From Prorocentrum cordatum (taxonomy: Eukaryota > Sar > Dinophyceae > Prorocentrales > Prorocentraceae), in NCBI GenBank assembly GCA_963575745.1, contig CAUYUJ010014177.1, forward strand, positions 118,509-182,508: a stretch of 64,000 bases of DNA. Reading direction: 5' to 3'. This document shows, piece by piece, positions 44,651 through 55,915 of the stretch (positions are counted from its first letter, which is position 1; each line of letters begins with the position of its first letter). The notes under the pieces are model-generated. The model was not told the origin of the DNA. It made no database searches and saw nothing but the letters and a program-made list of their open reading frames with translations. A program made the position numbers and the translations under genes.

Positions 44651-46064
44651 CAGCACTGACGATGACCATAGATGATGATGATGATGATGATGATGCTGGA
44701 GTGGACGGGGGGGGAGGTGGGAATGATGATGATGATGATGAAGCAAGGGGGGGGGGGAGCGGGAAAGGAGGAGGAGGAGGAGTAGGGGGAGGGGCGGAGG
44801 AAAAAAAACAAAGGGAAAGAAAAGAAAAAATGAAAACAAACGGAAAAAAGAGGAGAAGAACGCGGGGCGACGTCTCTTCAAAACGTGGACCCACCACCAT
44901 AGGATGGTTGGGAACAACTCACTCTTGGATCAGGGGCAATCGGAAGAGCAATCGGAAGAGGAGGAGGGGGCGCGGAGGAGGGGGAGGGGGAGGAGGAGGG
45001 GGGGACGTAACAAACATTAGCCAGACGAAGGACCCAACCGTGTGCAGGTGTGTATACCGCAGTTGACACTATCAATTTCGGTGGCCCCCCCTATGGGGCC
45101 AAGAAGCGTGTGAGGGGGATTGGTGCGCGGAACGCATGCGGGCGGCGGCACTGGGGCATTCGGTGGAACTCCCTATATGGGGCCACGAAACGTGCGAGGG
45201 AGAAGACGACATGGGCGTGGGAGACACATGCGGGCAGCAGCACTGGGGCCTTCGGTGGAACTCACCATGGGACCACGAAACGTGTGAGGGGTGTGCCGAA
45301 ATGTGTGTGTGTGGGGGGCTCATGCAAGCGGCGACGCTGGGACCTTCGGTGGAGCCCCCTATAGGGCCACGAAACGTGTGAGGTGTGTACCGACATTGGT
45401 GTGGGGTACGCTTGCGGGCGGCAGCAATTGGGCCTTCGGTGGAGCACCCTATGGGGCCACGAAACGTATGAGGGGTGTGCCGAAATGAGCGCGGTGGGCG
45501 CATGCGGGCGGCAGCACTGGTGCCTTCGGCGGAGCTCCCTGTGGGGCCACGAAAAGTGTGAGGCTGTGCTGAAATGGATGTGGGGGACGCATGCGGGCGG
45601 CAGCACTGGCGCCTTCGGTGGAGCTCCCCATGGGGCCACGATACGTTTGAGGGGTGTGCCGAAATTGGTGTGGGGCGCGCATGCGGGCGGCACCATTGGG
45701 GCCTTCGGAACGTGTGGGGGATGTGCCGAAGTGGATATGGGTGACGCATGCGGGCGACAGCACTGGGGCCTTCGGTTGGGCTCCCCATGGGGCCACGAAG
45801 CGTATGAGGGGTGTGCCGAAATGGGTGTGGGGGACGCATGCGGGCGGCAGCACTGGGGCCTACGGTGGAGCTCCCTATGAGGCAGGGAAGCGTGTGAGGG
45901 GTGTGGCCCGAGCATGGGTGTGGGGTAACGCATGCGGGCGGCAACATTGGGGATCTTCGTTGGGGCACCCCTGTCTTCGTCGAAAACGTGGTGAGGGGTG
46001 TGCCAAAATGGGTGGGGGGTTTTTTAAACAGTTGGGGTGGGTGGGTTGGGTGGGTGTGGTGGAA

Positions 46065-46121
<57 letters not shown>

Positions 46122-46442
46122 GGGGGGGGGGGGTGGGTGGGTGGGTGGGTGGGTGGAGGGGGGGGGGGGGTGCATGCGGGTGGCAACACTAGGGCCTTGG
46201 TTGGAGCTTCCCTAGGAGGCCACGAAACGTATGAGGGGTGTGTCGAAATTTGTGCGGGGGGCGCATGCGGGCAGCACTGTGGCCTTCGGTGGAGTTCCCT
46301 ATGGGTCCACGAAACATGTGAGGGACGTGCTGAAATGGGTGCGGGGGGCGCTTGCGGGCGGCAACACTGGTGCCATCGGTGGAGCTCCCTGCGAGGCCAC
46401 GAAACGTGTGAGGGGTGTGCCGAAATGGGTATGGGGCCAAGA

Positions 46443-46496
<54 letters not shown>

Positions 46497-46565
46497 GTGT
46501 GTGCGAGGGGTGTGCCGAAACTGGTTGTGGTGTGTGTGTGTGGTGTGTGTGTGTGTGTGTTTGTG

Positions 46566-46596
<31 letters not shown>

Positions 46597-46609
46597 CGGG
46601 GGGGGGGGG

Positions 46610-46656
<47 letters not shown>

Positions 46657-47860
46657 TGCGGCGCAACGCTGGGCCTTCGTGGAGCCCACTGCGTGGGTCC
46701 TGCCGAAGCTGATGTGACGCTGATGGGCGATGATGTTGGGGATGGTGATGACGATGATGGTGACGCGAACACGAATCACGACGACGATGATACTGTCGAT
46801 GGTGAGAATGATGAGGAATTATGAAGTGATGAACGGCGATCACGATCACGATTGATGCGGTATATGTCGATGATGATGAGTGTTTGATGATACGATGATG
46901 AGTTTGATGATGATGGTGGTGACGCGGAAGGCAGACGCGGAGGGAGGAGCACCGTCTCTTCAAAACGCGGACCCAACACCACACTATGGTTGGGGACTAC
47001 CTCTTGGATCAGGAGCAATCGGGGGAGGGAGATGAGGAAGAGGAGGAGGGGGAGGAGGAGGAGAAGGGTGTGGATGGGGGAGGAGGAGGAAGGAGAAAGC
47101 GGAGGAGGAAAGCGAGCGGCGTAAAATTAGCCTGGCGAAGGACCCAACCATATGCAGCTGCGAGTACCGCACAGATATGAGACGAAGGAGGGGGCACGCA
47201 AACTAAGCCCCTCGTCTCATAGGCACCGCGCCACTGGGACCTTCGGTGGAGCTCCCTATGGGGCCACGAAACGTGTGAAGGGTGTGCCGAAATGGGTGGT
47301 GGGGACGCATGCGGACCCTGCCACTGGGGCCTTCGCTGGAGCTCCCTATGGGGCCACGAAGCGTGTGAGGGGTGTGCCGGAATGAGTGGTGGGGAGGCAT
47401 GCGAACGCAGCCACTGGGGCCTTCGGTGGAGCTCCCTATGGGGCCACGAAGCGTGTGAGGGGTGTGCCGAAATGGGTGGTGGGGAGCCACTGGGGCCTTC
47501 GGTGGAGCTCCCTATGGGGCCACGAAACGTATGAGGGGTGTGCCGAAATGTGTGGGGACGCATGCGAACGCAACCACTGGGGCCCCTTCGGTGGGGCTCC
47601 CTATGGGGCCACGAAACGTGTGCGGGGTGGGCCGAAATGAGCGAGGGGCGGCATGCCAACTCTGCCACTGGGGCCTTCGGTGGGGCTCATTATGGGGCCA
47701 CGAACCGTGTCAAGGGTGTGTCGACATGGGCGGCGCGGACGCATGCAAACCCTGCCACTGGGGCCGTCGGTGGAACTCCCAATGGAGCCACGAAACGCTT
47801 GAGGGGTGTGCAAAAGTGGGTGGGGGCTGCATGCGAACCCTGCCACGGGGGCCTTCGGTA
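44650..47860. repeat. Second copy of the 38-41.6 kb block (segmental duplication)
   Basis: Order and sequence repeat 38325-41640 at an offset of 6360 bp (CGCGGGGCGA at 38501 and 44861) falling to 6208 bp further in (CACCGTCTCT at 40742 and 46950). It includes satellite block 45060-46020, poly-G 46064-46175, (GT)n 46446-46600, poly-G 46597-46652, GAT 46690-46920, module 1, GGA, module 2 at 47125 and satellites from 47235. Confidence 0.93.
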
Positions 47861-49380
47861 GAGCACCCTATGGGGCCACGAAACGTGTGAGGGGTGTGCC
47901 GAAATGTGTGCGGCGGGCGCATGGGAGCGCAGCCACTGGGGCCTTCGCTGGAGCTCCCCATGGGACCACGAAACGTGTGAGGGGTGTGCCGAAATGGGTG
48001 CGGCGGGCGCATGGGAGCGCAGCCACTGGGGCCGTCGCTGGAGCTCCCTATGGGGCCACGAAACGTGTGAGGGGTGTGCAGAAATGGGTGCGGTGGGCGC
48101 ATGGGAGCGCAGCCACTGGGGCCTTCGGTGGATCTCCCTATGGGGCCACGAAACGTGTGAGGGGTGTGCCGAAATCTGTGCGGTGGGCGCATGGGAGCGC
48201 AGCCACTGGGGCCTTCGCTGGAGCTCCCTATGGGGCCACGAAGCGTGTGAGGGGTGTGCCGAAATCGGTGCGGTGGGCGCATGGGAACGCAGCCACTGGG
48301 GCCTTCGTTGGAGCTCCCCATGGGACCACGAAACGTGTGATGGGTGTACCGAAATTTGTGCGGTGGGCGCATGGGGGCGCAGCCACTGGGGCCTTCGGTG
48401 GAGCTCCCTATGGGGCCACGAAACTGTGAGGGGTTTGCTTTTGTGCCGAAAATGTGGTGCGGCGGGAAGCGCATGGGGGCGCAGCCACTGAGCCTTTCGC
48501 TGGAGCTACCCTATGAGGCCACGAAGCGTGTGAGGGGTGTGCCGAAATGGTTTGTCGGTGGGCGCATGGGAGCGCAGCCATTGGGGTCTTCGCTGGAGCT
48601 CCCTATGGGGCCACGAACCGTGTGAGGGGTGTGCCGAAATGGGTGCGGTGTGCGCATGGGAGCGCAGCCACTGGGGCCTTCGCTGGAGCTCCCTATGGGG
48701 CCACGAATCGTGTGAGGGGTGTGCCGAAATGGGCGCGGTGGGCGCATGGGAGCGCAGCCACTGGGGCCTTCGGTGGAGCTCCCTATGGGGCCACGAAACG
48801 TGTGAGGGGTGTGCCGAAATCTGTGCGGTGGGCGCATGGGAGCGCAGCCACTGGGGCCTTCGCTGGAGGTCCCTATGTGGCCACGAAACTTGTGAGGGGT
48901 GTGCCGAAATGGGTGCGGTGGGCGCATGGGAGCGCAGCCACTGGGGCCTTCGCTGGAGCACCCTATGGGACCACGAAACGTGTGAGGGGTGTGCCGAAAT
49001 CTGTGCGGTGGGCGCATGGGAGCGCAACCACTGGGGCTTTCGGTGGAGCTCCCTATGGGGCCACGAAACGTGTGAAGGGTGTGCCGAAATCTGTGCGATG
49101 GGCGCATGGGAGCGCAGCCACTGAGGCCTTCGCTGGAGCTCCCTATGGGGCCACGAAACGTGTGAGGGGTGTGCCGAAATGGGTGTGCGGGACGCATGCG
49201 GACGGCAGCCCTGGGGCCTTCGGTGGAGCTCCCTATGGGGCCACGAAACGTGTGAGGGGTGTGCCGAAATGGGTGTGCGGGACGCATGCGGACGGCAGCC
49301 ATGGGGCCTTCGGTGGAGCTCCCTATGGGCTGCCACTCGGCCTCTGTGATGATGATGATGATGGTGGTGGTGATGATTAA
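47860..49380. repeat. 90-bp satellite array, most regular block
   Basis: About 16 consecutive units at exactly 90 bp from 47860 to 49320, with GGTGGGCGCATGGGAGCGCA as the local variant. One disturbed unit lies at 48425-48500. It ends with a short GAT tract at 49345-49378. The high homogeneity suggests recent expansion. Confidence 0.95.
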
Positions 49381-50701
49381 CGTATGGCAGGAGGGAGGGG
49401 GCAGCGGGAGGAGGAGGAGTGAACGCGGGGCGCTGTCTCTTCAAAACGAGGACCCAACACCACAGGATGGTTGGGAACACATTGACTCGTGGATCAGGGC
49501 CAATCGGGAGAGGGGCAAGGGAAGGGCATGCAAAAATATCCTGGCGAAGGACCCGACCAGATGCAGTTGCGAGTACCGCAATTGTGAGTATCTTCTTCGA
49601 TGGCGCTGTAGGGATGTGCGGAAATCTGTGCGGTGACCACGAAACGTGTGAGGGGTGTGCCGAAGTCTGTGCGGTGGGCGCATGGGGGCGCAGCCACTGG
49701 GGCCTTCGCTGGGGTTCCCTATGGGGCCACGAAACGTATGAGGGCTGTGCCGACATGGGTGCGGTGGGCGCATGGGAGCGCAGCCACTGGGGCCTTCGGT
49801 GGAGCTCCCTATGGGGCCACGAAACGTGTGAGGGGTGTGCCGAAATCTGTGCGGTGGGCGCATGGGAGCGCAGCCACTGGGGCCTTCGCTGGAGCTCCCT
49901 AATTGGGCCACGAAGCGTTGTGAGGGGTGAGGTGCGAAGTGGGCGCGTGGGGCCGCAGGGAAGCGCAGCCACTGGGGCCCTTCGGCTGAGCTCCCCTATG
50001 GGGCCACGAAGCTGTGAGTCTCTGTGTGCAGAAATGGGTGCGGTGGGCACATGGGGGCGCAGCCACTGGGGCCTTCGGTGGAGCTCACTATGGGGCCACG
50101 AAACGTGTGAGGGGTGTGCCGAAATCTGTGCGGTGGGCGCATGGGAGCGCAGCCACTGGGGCCTTCGCTGGAGCTCCCTATGGGGCCACGAAACGTATGA
50201 GGGGTGTGCCGAAATGAGCGCGGTGGGCGCATGGGAGCGCAGCCACTGGGGCCTTCGCTGGAGCTCCCTATGGGGCCACGAAACGTGTGAGGGGTGTGCC
50301 GAAATGGGTGCGGTGGGCGCATGGGAGCGCAGCCACTGGGGCCTTCGCTGGAGCTCCCTATGGGGCCACGAAACGTGTGAGGGGTGTGCCGAAGTGGGTG
50401 CGGCGGGCGCATGGGAGCGCAGCCACTGGGGCCTTCGCTGGAGCTCCCTATGGGGCCACGAAACGTGTGAGGGGTGTGCCGAAATGGGTGCGGTGGGCGC
50501 ATGGGAGCGCAGCCAGGTGACTGGGGCCTTCGGTGGTGCTCCTCATGGGGCCACGAAACGTGTGAAGGGTGTGCCGAAATGGGTGCGGCGGGCTCATGGG
50601 AGCGCAGCCACTGGGGCCTTCGCTGGAGCTCCCTATGGGGCCACGAAACGTGTGAGGGGTGTGCCGGAATGGGTGCGGTGGGCGCATGGGAGCGCAGCCA
50701 C

Positions 50702-50746
<45 letters not shown>

Positions 50747-51075
50747 CTGCTGATGATGATGATGATGATGATGATGGTGAGGGGGCAGCGGGAGGAGGAG
50801 TGAACGCGGGGCGCTGTCTCTTCAAAACGAGGACCCAACACCACAGGATGGTTGGGAATAACTCTTGGACCATAGAAGCAATCGGACGAGGGGGAGGGGG
50901 GGGGAGGAGGAGGAGGAAGGAGAGGAGGAGGAGGAGGAGGAGGAAGGTGAGGAGGAGGAGGAGGTGGAGGAGGAGGATGGAGGAGGAGAAGGAGGGCGGG
51001 GGAAGGGGAGGAGGAGGAGGAAGAGGAGGGGGAAGGAGGAGAAGGAGGAGGAGGAGGAGGAGAGGGTCGGCGCTC
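49380..51075. repeat. Module 1/module 2 spacer, 90-bp satellite block and terminal GGA tract
   Basis: Module 1 at 49425-49500, module 2 at 49533-49585, satellites 49620-50700 (about 12 units, one rearranged at 49905-50040), (GAT)n 50702-50775, module 1 at 50805-50875, GGA 50890-51065. On the gene strand this tract lies about 50 bp after the end of the N-terminal transposase block. Confidence 0.93.
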
Positions 51076-51115
51076 TCCGTCCGAGTTCCTGGTGTTGGAT
51101 GGGCTGGCGGGGATG

Positions 51116-51795
51116 CGCGAAGCGTCCATGATTTGTTCAGCAGAAGCCTGATGAAAGCAGACATGCCACCGTCCATCTCTTGAACAATGCACGTCCTACA
51201 CGTAGCAACGGCAAACCACGCTTCCTCGGTCGATAGGATTTCGGGGCCCAGTTCAAGAAATGACCAATAGACAGCCTCGACTTTTCTGCCGTCGTGGCCG
51301 ATGGGGTTCAGCCCGATCTCGTCGGCATACACGACGAGCCGCCATGGTTTGTCAATGCTAGGAGGGCTTCGGCGGACGGCGTCCTCAAACACGGCAGCCA
51401 TGCCTGGACAGGCCTCTGCGTCGCACGCCTTCCAGATCATCGCCATGGGGTGCTGCACCCCGATGCGCACAGGAGGATTACCGTCCCCCTGGGGCAAGCC
51501 GAGATCTTGAACGAGCGGCCCGTACGGCGTAGGCTCAGAGGCTATGGCACGCCTAGCTCGGCCTTGGGAAGAACGCGACCAACTCTCGGGCAGCCCATGG
51601 TTGGCAACCTGCGTGAGTAAACGCTCGACTGCCCTGTGCGATGCGTACGAACCACGAGAGAAGTCTGTCAACTTCTGCAATTTAGCGGAAGGTGGCATGC
51701 CTGCCACGTCCGCTCGAGCCAAAACGGCTTTACCAACATCAGGTGCGCCAGATCACCTGCACCAGATGCATCACGCATACCATAGCACAGCATAG
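51116..51795 (-). CDS. Transposase-like protein, N-terminal block (exon A)
   Basis: The minus frame reads GRARRAIASEPTPYGPLV, VQHPMAMIWKACDAEACPGM, KPWRLVVYADEIGLNPIGH, VEAVYWSFLELGPEILSTEE and AWFAVATCRTCIVQEM, ending GGMSAFIRLLLNK. The VVYADEIG ... YWSFLELG ... EEAWF series is the N-terminal signature of the same dinoflagellate family whose later parts lie at 42631 and 36594. The frame opens after a stop at about 51787, just past a possible acceptor, so an upstream exon may exist. The likely donor is GC at 51115-51116. Function is inferred from family abundance only. Confidence 0.68.
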
Positions 51796-52040
51796 CATTG
51801 CATGCGTTGCGCCCAATGGTAGATGGCAGATGTGCAAGAACGCAGCATGACATTGCATAGGAACACAGCTCGGCATAGCACGGCATATCGAATAGTGCGG
51901 CTGCATAACCGACAATCGCAGTGCGTTTGGCCGCGTGGTCTGGCATCGCGCCAGTGCTGCTGTCGCGAAGCGCATAGCGTTGTTTGGAATAGCATAGCTG
52001 CGCACATCGGCTTACAAGGGTGGTCAAATAAGTATTGAGT
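51770..52040. repeat. Degenerate CATAGCA/TGCATAG array
   Basis: Loose words CATAGCACAGCATAGCATTG, GGCATAGCACGGCATA and similar, the same texture as 4861-5480 and 60590-60760. Confidence 0.6.
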
Positions 52041-52700
52041 TTGTCCTTTTCTTGGTCCTAGCATACTGTCTCATTGCACGCCAAGTCGCCACATAAGTAG
52101 GAACGCGCAGAATCAACCGTAACGCCATCGATGCACCATATACTTGCCCCAAGTATTAGACGGCATCATGGCCAGAGCTCGTCGGACGGGCGGGCCCAAC
52201 ACTCGCAGCAACACAGTCTGGGGGGGGGGGCAACGGGAACAGTCCAAAAGTCCGGCCACGCGTGTACGGGCACGGTGGCGGCGGGAGAAGTAGGGGTCTG
52301 CAGACCAGGCTCCAAGAGGGGCCCTCAAGCACAAGCAACCACAAACCCCTCCCATGGTAAAGTCTGCCTGGGGAGAGCAAGGCGCCGCCAAGTTCGTCAC
52401 ATCTAGGGCAATAGATTCACAGTCTTTTAACGCCTCCGCCGCGCGGACCTGCAGGTGCTTCGGGGCAAAGGGAAGGGGGGTTGACGGTGATGGCGATGTC
52501 AGGGCGGCAAGGAGGGTGGAGCAGGAATGGGCGGATGATCTCTTGATGGAGATGGTGAGTGATGCAGCAATGGGCGTTTGCAGACAAGCGTTGTCTGAAA
52601 AAGCCGCCATACTGTAATCGGTAGCTCGCGGGGCCCCGAACCTGCGAGCACACTGGGTCATCCGACTCAGGAACTCCCGACACAAGTCGCCGCGCATCCC
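52041..52700. other. Unassigned region
   Basis: A minus frame 52697-52113 (194 codons) is open but Cys/Ser/Arg rich and overlaps plus frames of similar quality. It may be the 3' flank of the ORF that ends at 52701. No family recognised. Confidence 0.4.
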
Positions 52701-52969
52701 TCACAATTTCTCGGCCTTCCACTGCGCGACCGCCTTCCTGTATGCTGCCCTCGCCTTCACCCTGTCACCGCCCGTGGCCGTCATCGCGCGGCTGTAAGCC
52801 TGGGATGAGAACGCGTTCATCAACTTGTAGTTCTTGGTGCCTCTCTTGGGGTGAATCTTCTCGCCCGCAACCTTGGCTTTGCGGGGCGCCGCGGCAGCTG
52901 GGCGCGGCATGCGGCCAGCGGGCCGCCTCCTCACGACGGCGTCATCGCCACCATCGCTGGAAAGGTCAT
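52701..52969 (-). CDS. C-terminal end of an unrecognised basic protein (5' end in gap)
   Basis: The minus frame is open from the gap edge at 52969 to a stop at 52701 (about 88 residues). It begins DLSSDGGDDAVVRRRPAGRM, passes through a Lys/Arg/Ala/Pro-rich stretch, and ends in YKLMNAFSSQAYSRAM and VKARAAYRKAVAQWKAEKL. The C-terminal 45 residues look like two amphipathic helices with regularly spaced Lys/Arg, as in small nucleic-acid-binding domains. I cannot assign a family. The first in-frame ATG is at about 52910, but the open frame upstream suggests the real start is in the gap. Confidence 0.45.
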
Positions 52970-53078
52970 NNNNNNNNNNNNNNNNNNNNNNNNNNNNNNN
53001 NNNNNNNNNNNNNNNNNNNNNNNNNNNNNNNNNNNNNNNNNNNNNNNNNNNNNNNNNNNNNNNNNNNNNTCCCAGGGG

Positions 53079-53275
53079 GGATATCTAACATGGTGGCCCC
53101 TCGCTGGAACCACGTGTTTTCACGTGTCCTGGCCACCCAGGTAGGTATCTAACATGGTGGTCCCGCGCTGGAACCATGTGTTTTCACGTGTCCAGGCCGA
53201 GCAGGGGGTATCTAACATGGTGGTCCCGAGCTGGAACCACGTGTTTTCACGTGTCCAGGCCCCCAGGAGGCCCCA
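53079..53275 (+). repeat. 64-bp tandem repeat, three copies
   Basis: TATCTAACATGGTGG recurs at 53082, 53146 and 53210. Each unit carries GGAACCACGTGTTTTCACG, which is the reverse complement of the core of the next array. Confidence 0.92.
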
Positions 53276-53960
53276 GGAGGCCTCCCCAGGGCCCCAGGAC
53301 GGAACGTGTCAAGTTATTACACATCTGGTGCCGATTCGTTATTTGTTTCTTCCTTTTGTGCCCCCCCACTTTGGGGGGCCCTGACGACAACATGCTAATT
53401 AGATATTTCCCCTTGGGTGGCTCAGACACGTGAAAATACGTGGGTTCCTAACGCCCCAGGGCGGGTCAAGCGTGAAAACACGTGGGTTCTTAGCGGGACA
53501 TGCATGAAAACACATGGGTTCCTAACGCCCCAGCTTGAAACAAGCGTGAAAACGCGTGGTCTCCTAACGCCTCAGAGCGGGACAAGCGGGAAAACACGTG
53601 AGTTCCTAATGCTTCAGAGGCCGCCCCAGGAGGCCCCGGAAGGCCTCCCCAGGACCCCAGGACGGAACGTGTCAAATTATTACACATTTGGTGTCGATTC
53701 GTTTTCTTCTTCTTCTTGCTTTTGTGCCTCCCCCCCGCTGTTGGGGGCCCAGACGACCGCATGCTAGCTATTCCCCCCATGGGTGGCTGCGACACGTGAA
53801 AATACGTGGGTTCCTAACGCCACAGGGCGGGACAAGCGTGAAAACACGTGGGTTCCGAACGCCATGAAAACGCGTGGTCTCCTAACGCCTCAGAGCGGGA
53901 CAAGCGTGACAACACGTGGTCTCCTAACGCCTCAGAGCGGGACAAGCGTGAAAACACATG
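53276..53960 (+). repeat. CGTGAAAACACGTGG minisatellite within a 360-bp duplication
   Basis: 35-38 bp units of GGGACAAGCGTGAAAACACG, then TGGGTTCCTAACGCC, fill 53430-53610 and 53785-53960. The flanking GGACGGAACGTGTCAA...TATTACACAT block occurs twice (53298 and 53660), giving a higher-order period of about 360 bp. Confidence 0.92.
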
Positions 53961-54730
53961 GGCGAGCAGTTGCTTTGCGAACGCGCAAGTCTATCCCCGA
54001 CGTGTCCCGGTCTGATTTTGTCCCTGTCAAGGCCTCTTCTGAGGACCAGCGCGGGACAGAGAGATCCGCGCCCAGACATGCGTCTTTTTTTTCTTTGTGA
54101 TGCGGCGCCCCTGGGTGTCCCGCCCCCTTCCCCAGGACCAGTTTTTCACCCCGAGCCGTTTGTCCGCGGTCCTGGGGCCCGTTAGGATCAAAGGGCCTCC
54201 GGAGGCCGAGAACGACGCAGAGCCCTGCCGTCCTGATTTCTGCTTGCGACGCGAGCACCTCTGGGCGCGGGCGGGCCTCCGGAAGCTCCTGCCCATGCTG
54301 TCTCTCCTCCTCTCCCGCGAGGAGGAGGTCCCGTGGCCGGCGCGCCTGGCGCAGGCCGCAGGCTCGGGCTCGGAGCAGGGCGGCGGCAGCTCGGACGCGC
54401 CCGCGTTCCAGCCGCGCACGCGCGCGCAGCGGCGCCGGATGCAGCGGCAGTCGCAGAAGGATCGGCGAGGAGGAGGAGGGGGAGGAGGAGGAGGAGGAGG
54501 ACGCGAGACGAGACGAGACGAGCCCACGGAATCCACAACTGTCTGAACTACTCGACAGCTTTACACGGGATTCTGGGAGTGGGTAGCTTCGGCCCTCACG
54601 AAAACCATGACTTCAACAAAAACTACAGCTCACACTCCTCTGGTGAGGCACTGGCCTGCCGACACCTCTGAGGCACGCAACCTCGAACGAGGGCCGACTT
54701 CGAACGGCGCGGGAGTCAGCCAGGCATGAG
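53961..54730. other. Foldback-family fragment and unassigned DNA
   Basis: 54133-54245 aligns with the inner arm of the foldback element (TTCCCCAGGACC, CCTCCGGAGGCCGAGAACG). A short GGA patch lies at 54465-54500 and GAGACGAGACGAG after it. No gene recognised. Confidence 0.5.
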
Positions 54731-54972
54731 TCGTTACCCCTGCTGCTGGCTCTCGCTGGTCGGTGCATCCCTCCTCCCCCGCCCACGACTCGCCGCCCTC
54801 CCCCTCCCACGGCCAGAGTCTCTACGAGGCAATACTACAGTAGGGATGCTAGGAAGCTCAGGCTGAACATATGACTGCATCGTACGCTCACCTGACATTG
54901 CTCGTGCTGCTACCGCTGGGTCCACCACTCCTCTCTGCACGAGCGAAGCTAGCCTCTCACTACTCTGCCACA

Positions 54973-55915
54973 TCACTTGGAGTTGACGATCGACGAAATC
55001 TCTCTCTCCAATGGGCCCCGCGGCGCCGTCCCGTGGAGCCTCTCCCCCCCCTCGAGCTCGATCACGCGCTGGTACAGGTCCTGACCCTGCTTGCCGATCG
55101 CGTGGGACGTGTCGAAGTGCATTACGATCAGGCAGCGCTGGTCCGCGTCGCCCTTCTTCAGAACCTTGAGCCTCACGTACTTCACGGCGCAACCGATCTG
55201 GGCCATCGGCAGCTTCGAGACGGTGTTCTCCCAATACTCCTCGGCGTCCGCCTTCAGCGTCTTCTCCTTCTCTGCGTTCGCGCCCTCGGCCCACTGGCGG
55301 GTCGCGATGTAGTGGATCCCCGCCGCGAAAATGTGTAGGTGTGGCGGTCCCCTGGCTCGATGGTCGATGGTCTCGCCCGACTTGGCCTTGTCGGCGAGCT
55401 CCTTGCTCTTCACGTCGTAAGACTTGCCCGCCGCTGCCAACGCCGCTGGGGAGGCCTGGAGCGCCATCTCGTACACGATGAATACTGCCGCTGCCAGGTC
55501 CGCCATGCCGCGCGTCGTCGCCAGCAGGAGCCGCGCCACGAGCAGGAGCAGCTTGGCGTGGCGGTTCTCCTCCTTGCTGCCCTTGCCGTCGCCGCCGCCC
55601 GTCTTCGCGAGCTTGGGATCCTTCTCGCCCTCTCCGCCGCCTGGGCGGCGCGCCTGCGCTGGGTTGAACCACGACGGCATCGAGAGCTCGGCCATGGGAG
55701 CGCCCACCGGTGGCGGAGGAACTCGCGGAAGGTGGCGGGCGTTCCCGAAAAGGCTGTAGCTTCCAAGGTAGATGTGCGCTGAGATGGCCGCAGAGATCAT
55801 TCAAATCAGCACACTTATGTTCACACACTGGACAATCATGGGTAGCTGGAGGCACAAGCGCTGAAAGTGAGGTCGGCCCCCTCGTCGAGCAGTTGCCTTA
55901 AGAACTGACCCAAGG
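54973..55915 (-). pseudogene. Frameshifted C-terminal tail of the LINE: third zinc finger and LEREI extension
   Basis: After the main frame drifts, a third zinc finger DCPVCEHKCADLNDLCGHLSAH is readable at about 55855-55780 in another frame. Then ISAHIYLGSYSLFGNARHLP and MAELSMPSWFNPAQ open a third frame to 54973. That frame contains NRHAKLLLLVARLLL, DHRARGPPHLHIFAAGIHYI and APRGPLEREISSI. A helical domain with a 'GPPH' block and a closing 'LERE' motif follows the zinc fingers in dinoflagellate LINE proteins as I know them. At least three frame changes between 55915 and 55780 show the copy is decayed here. Confidence 0.7.

Noticed and set aside
48506-50050. 514-residue minus-strand open frame and similar long frames on both strands in 36.6-50.7 kb
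   Set aside because: They are translations of the 90-bp satellite, whose period keeps frames open. The same DNA is open in several frames and no family features appear.
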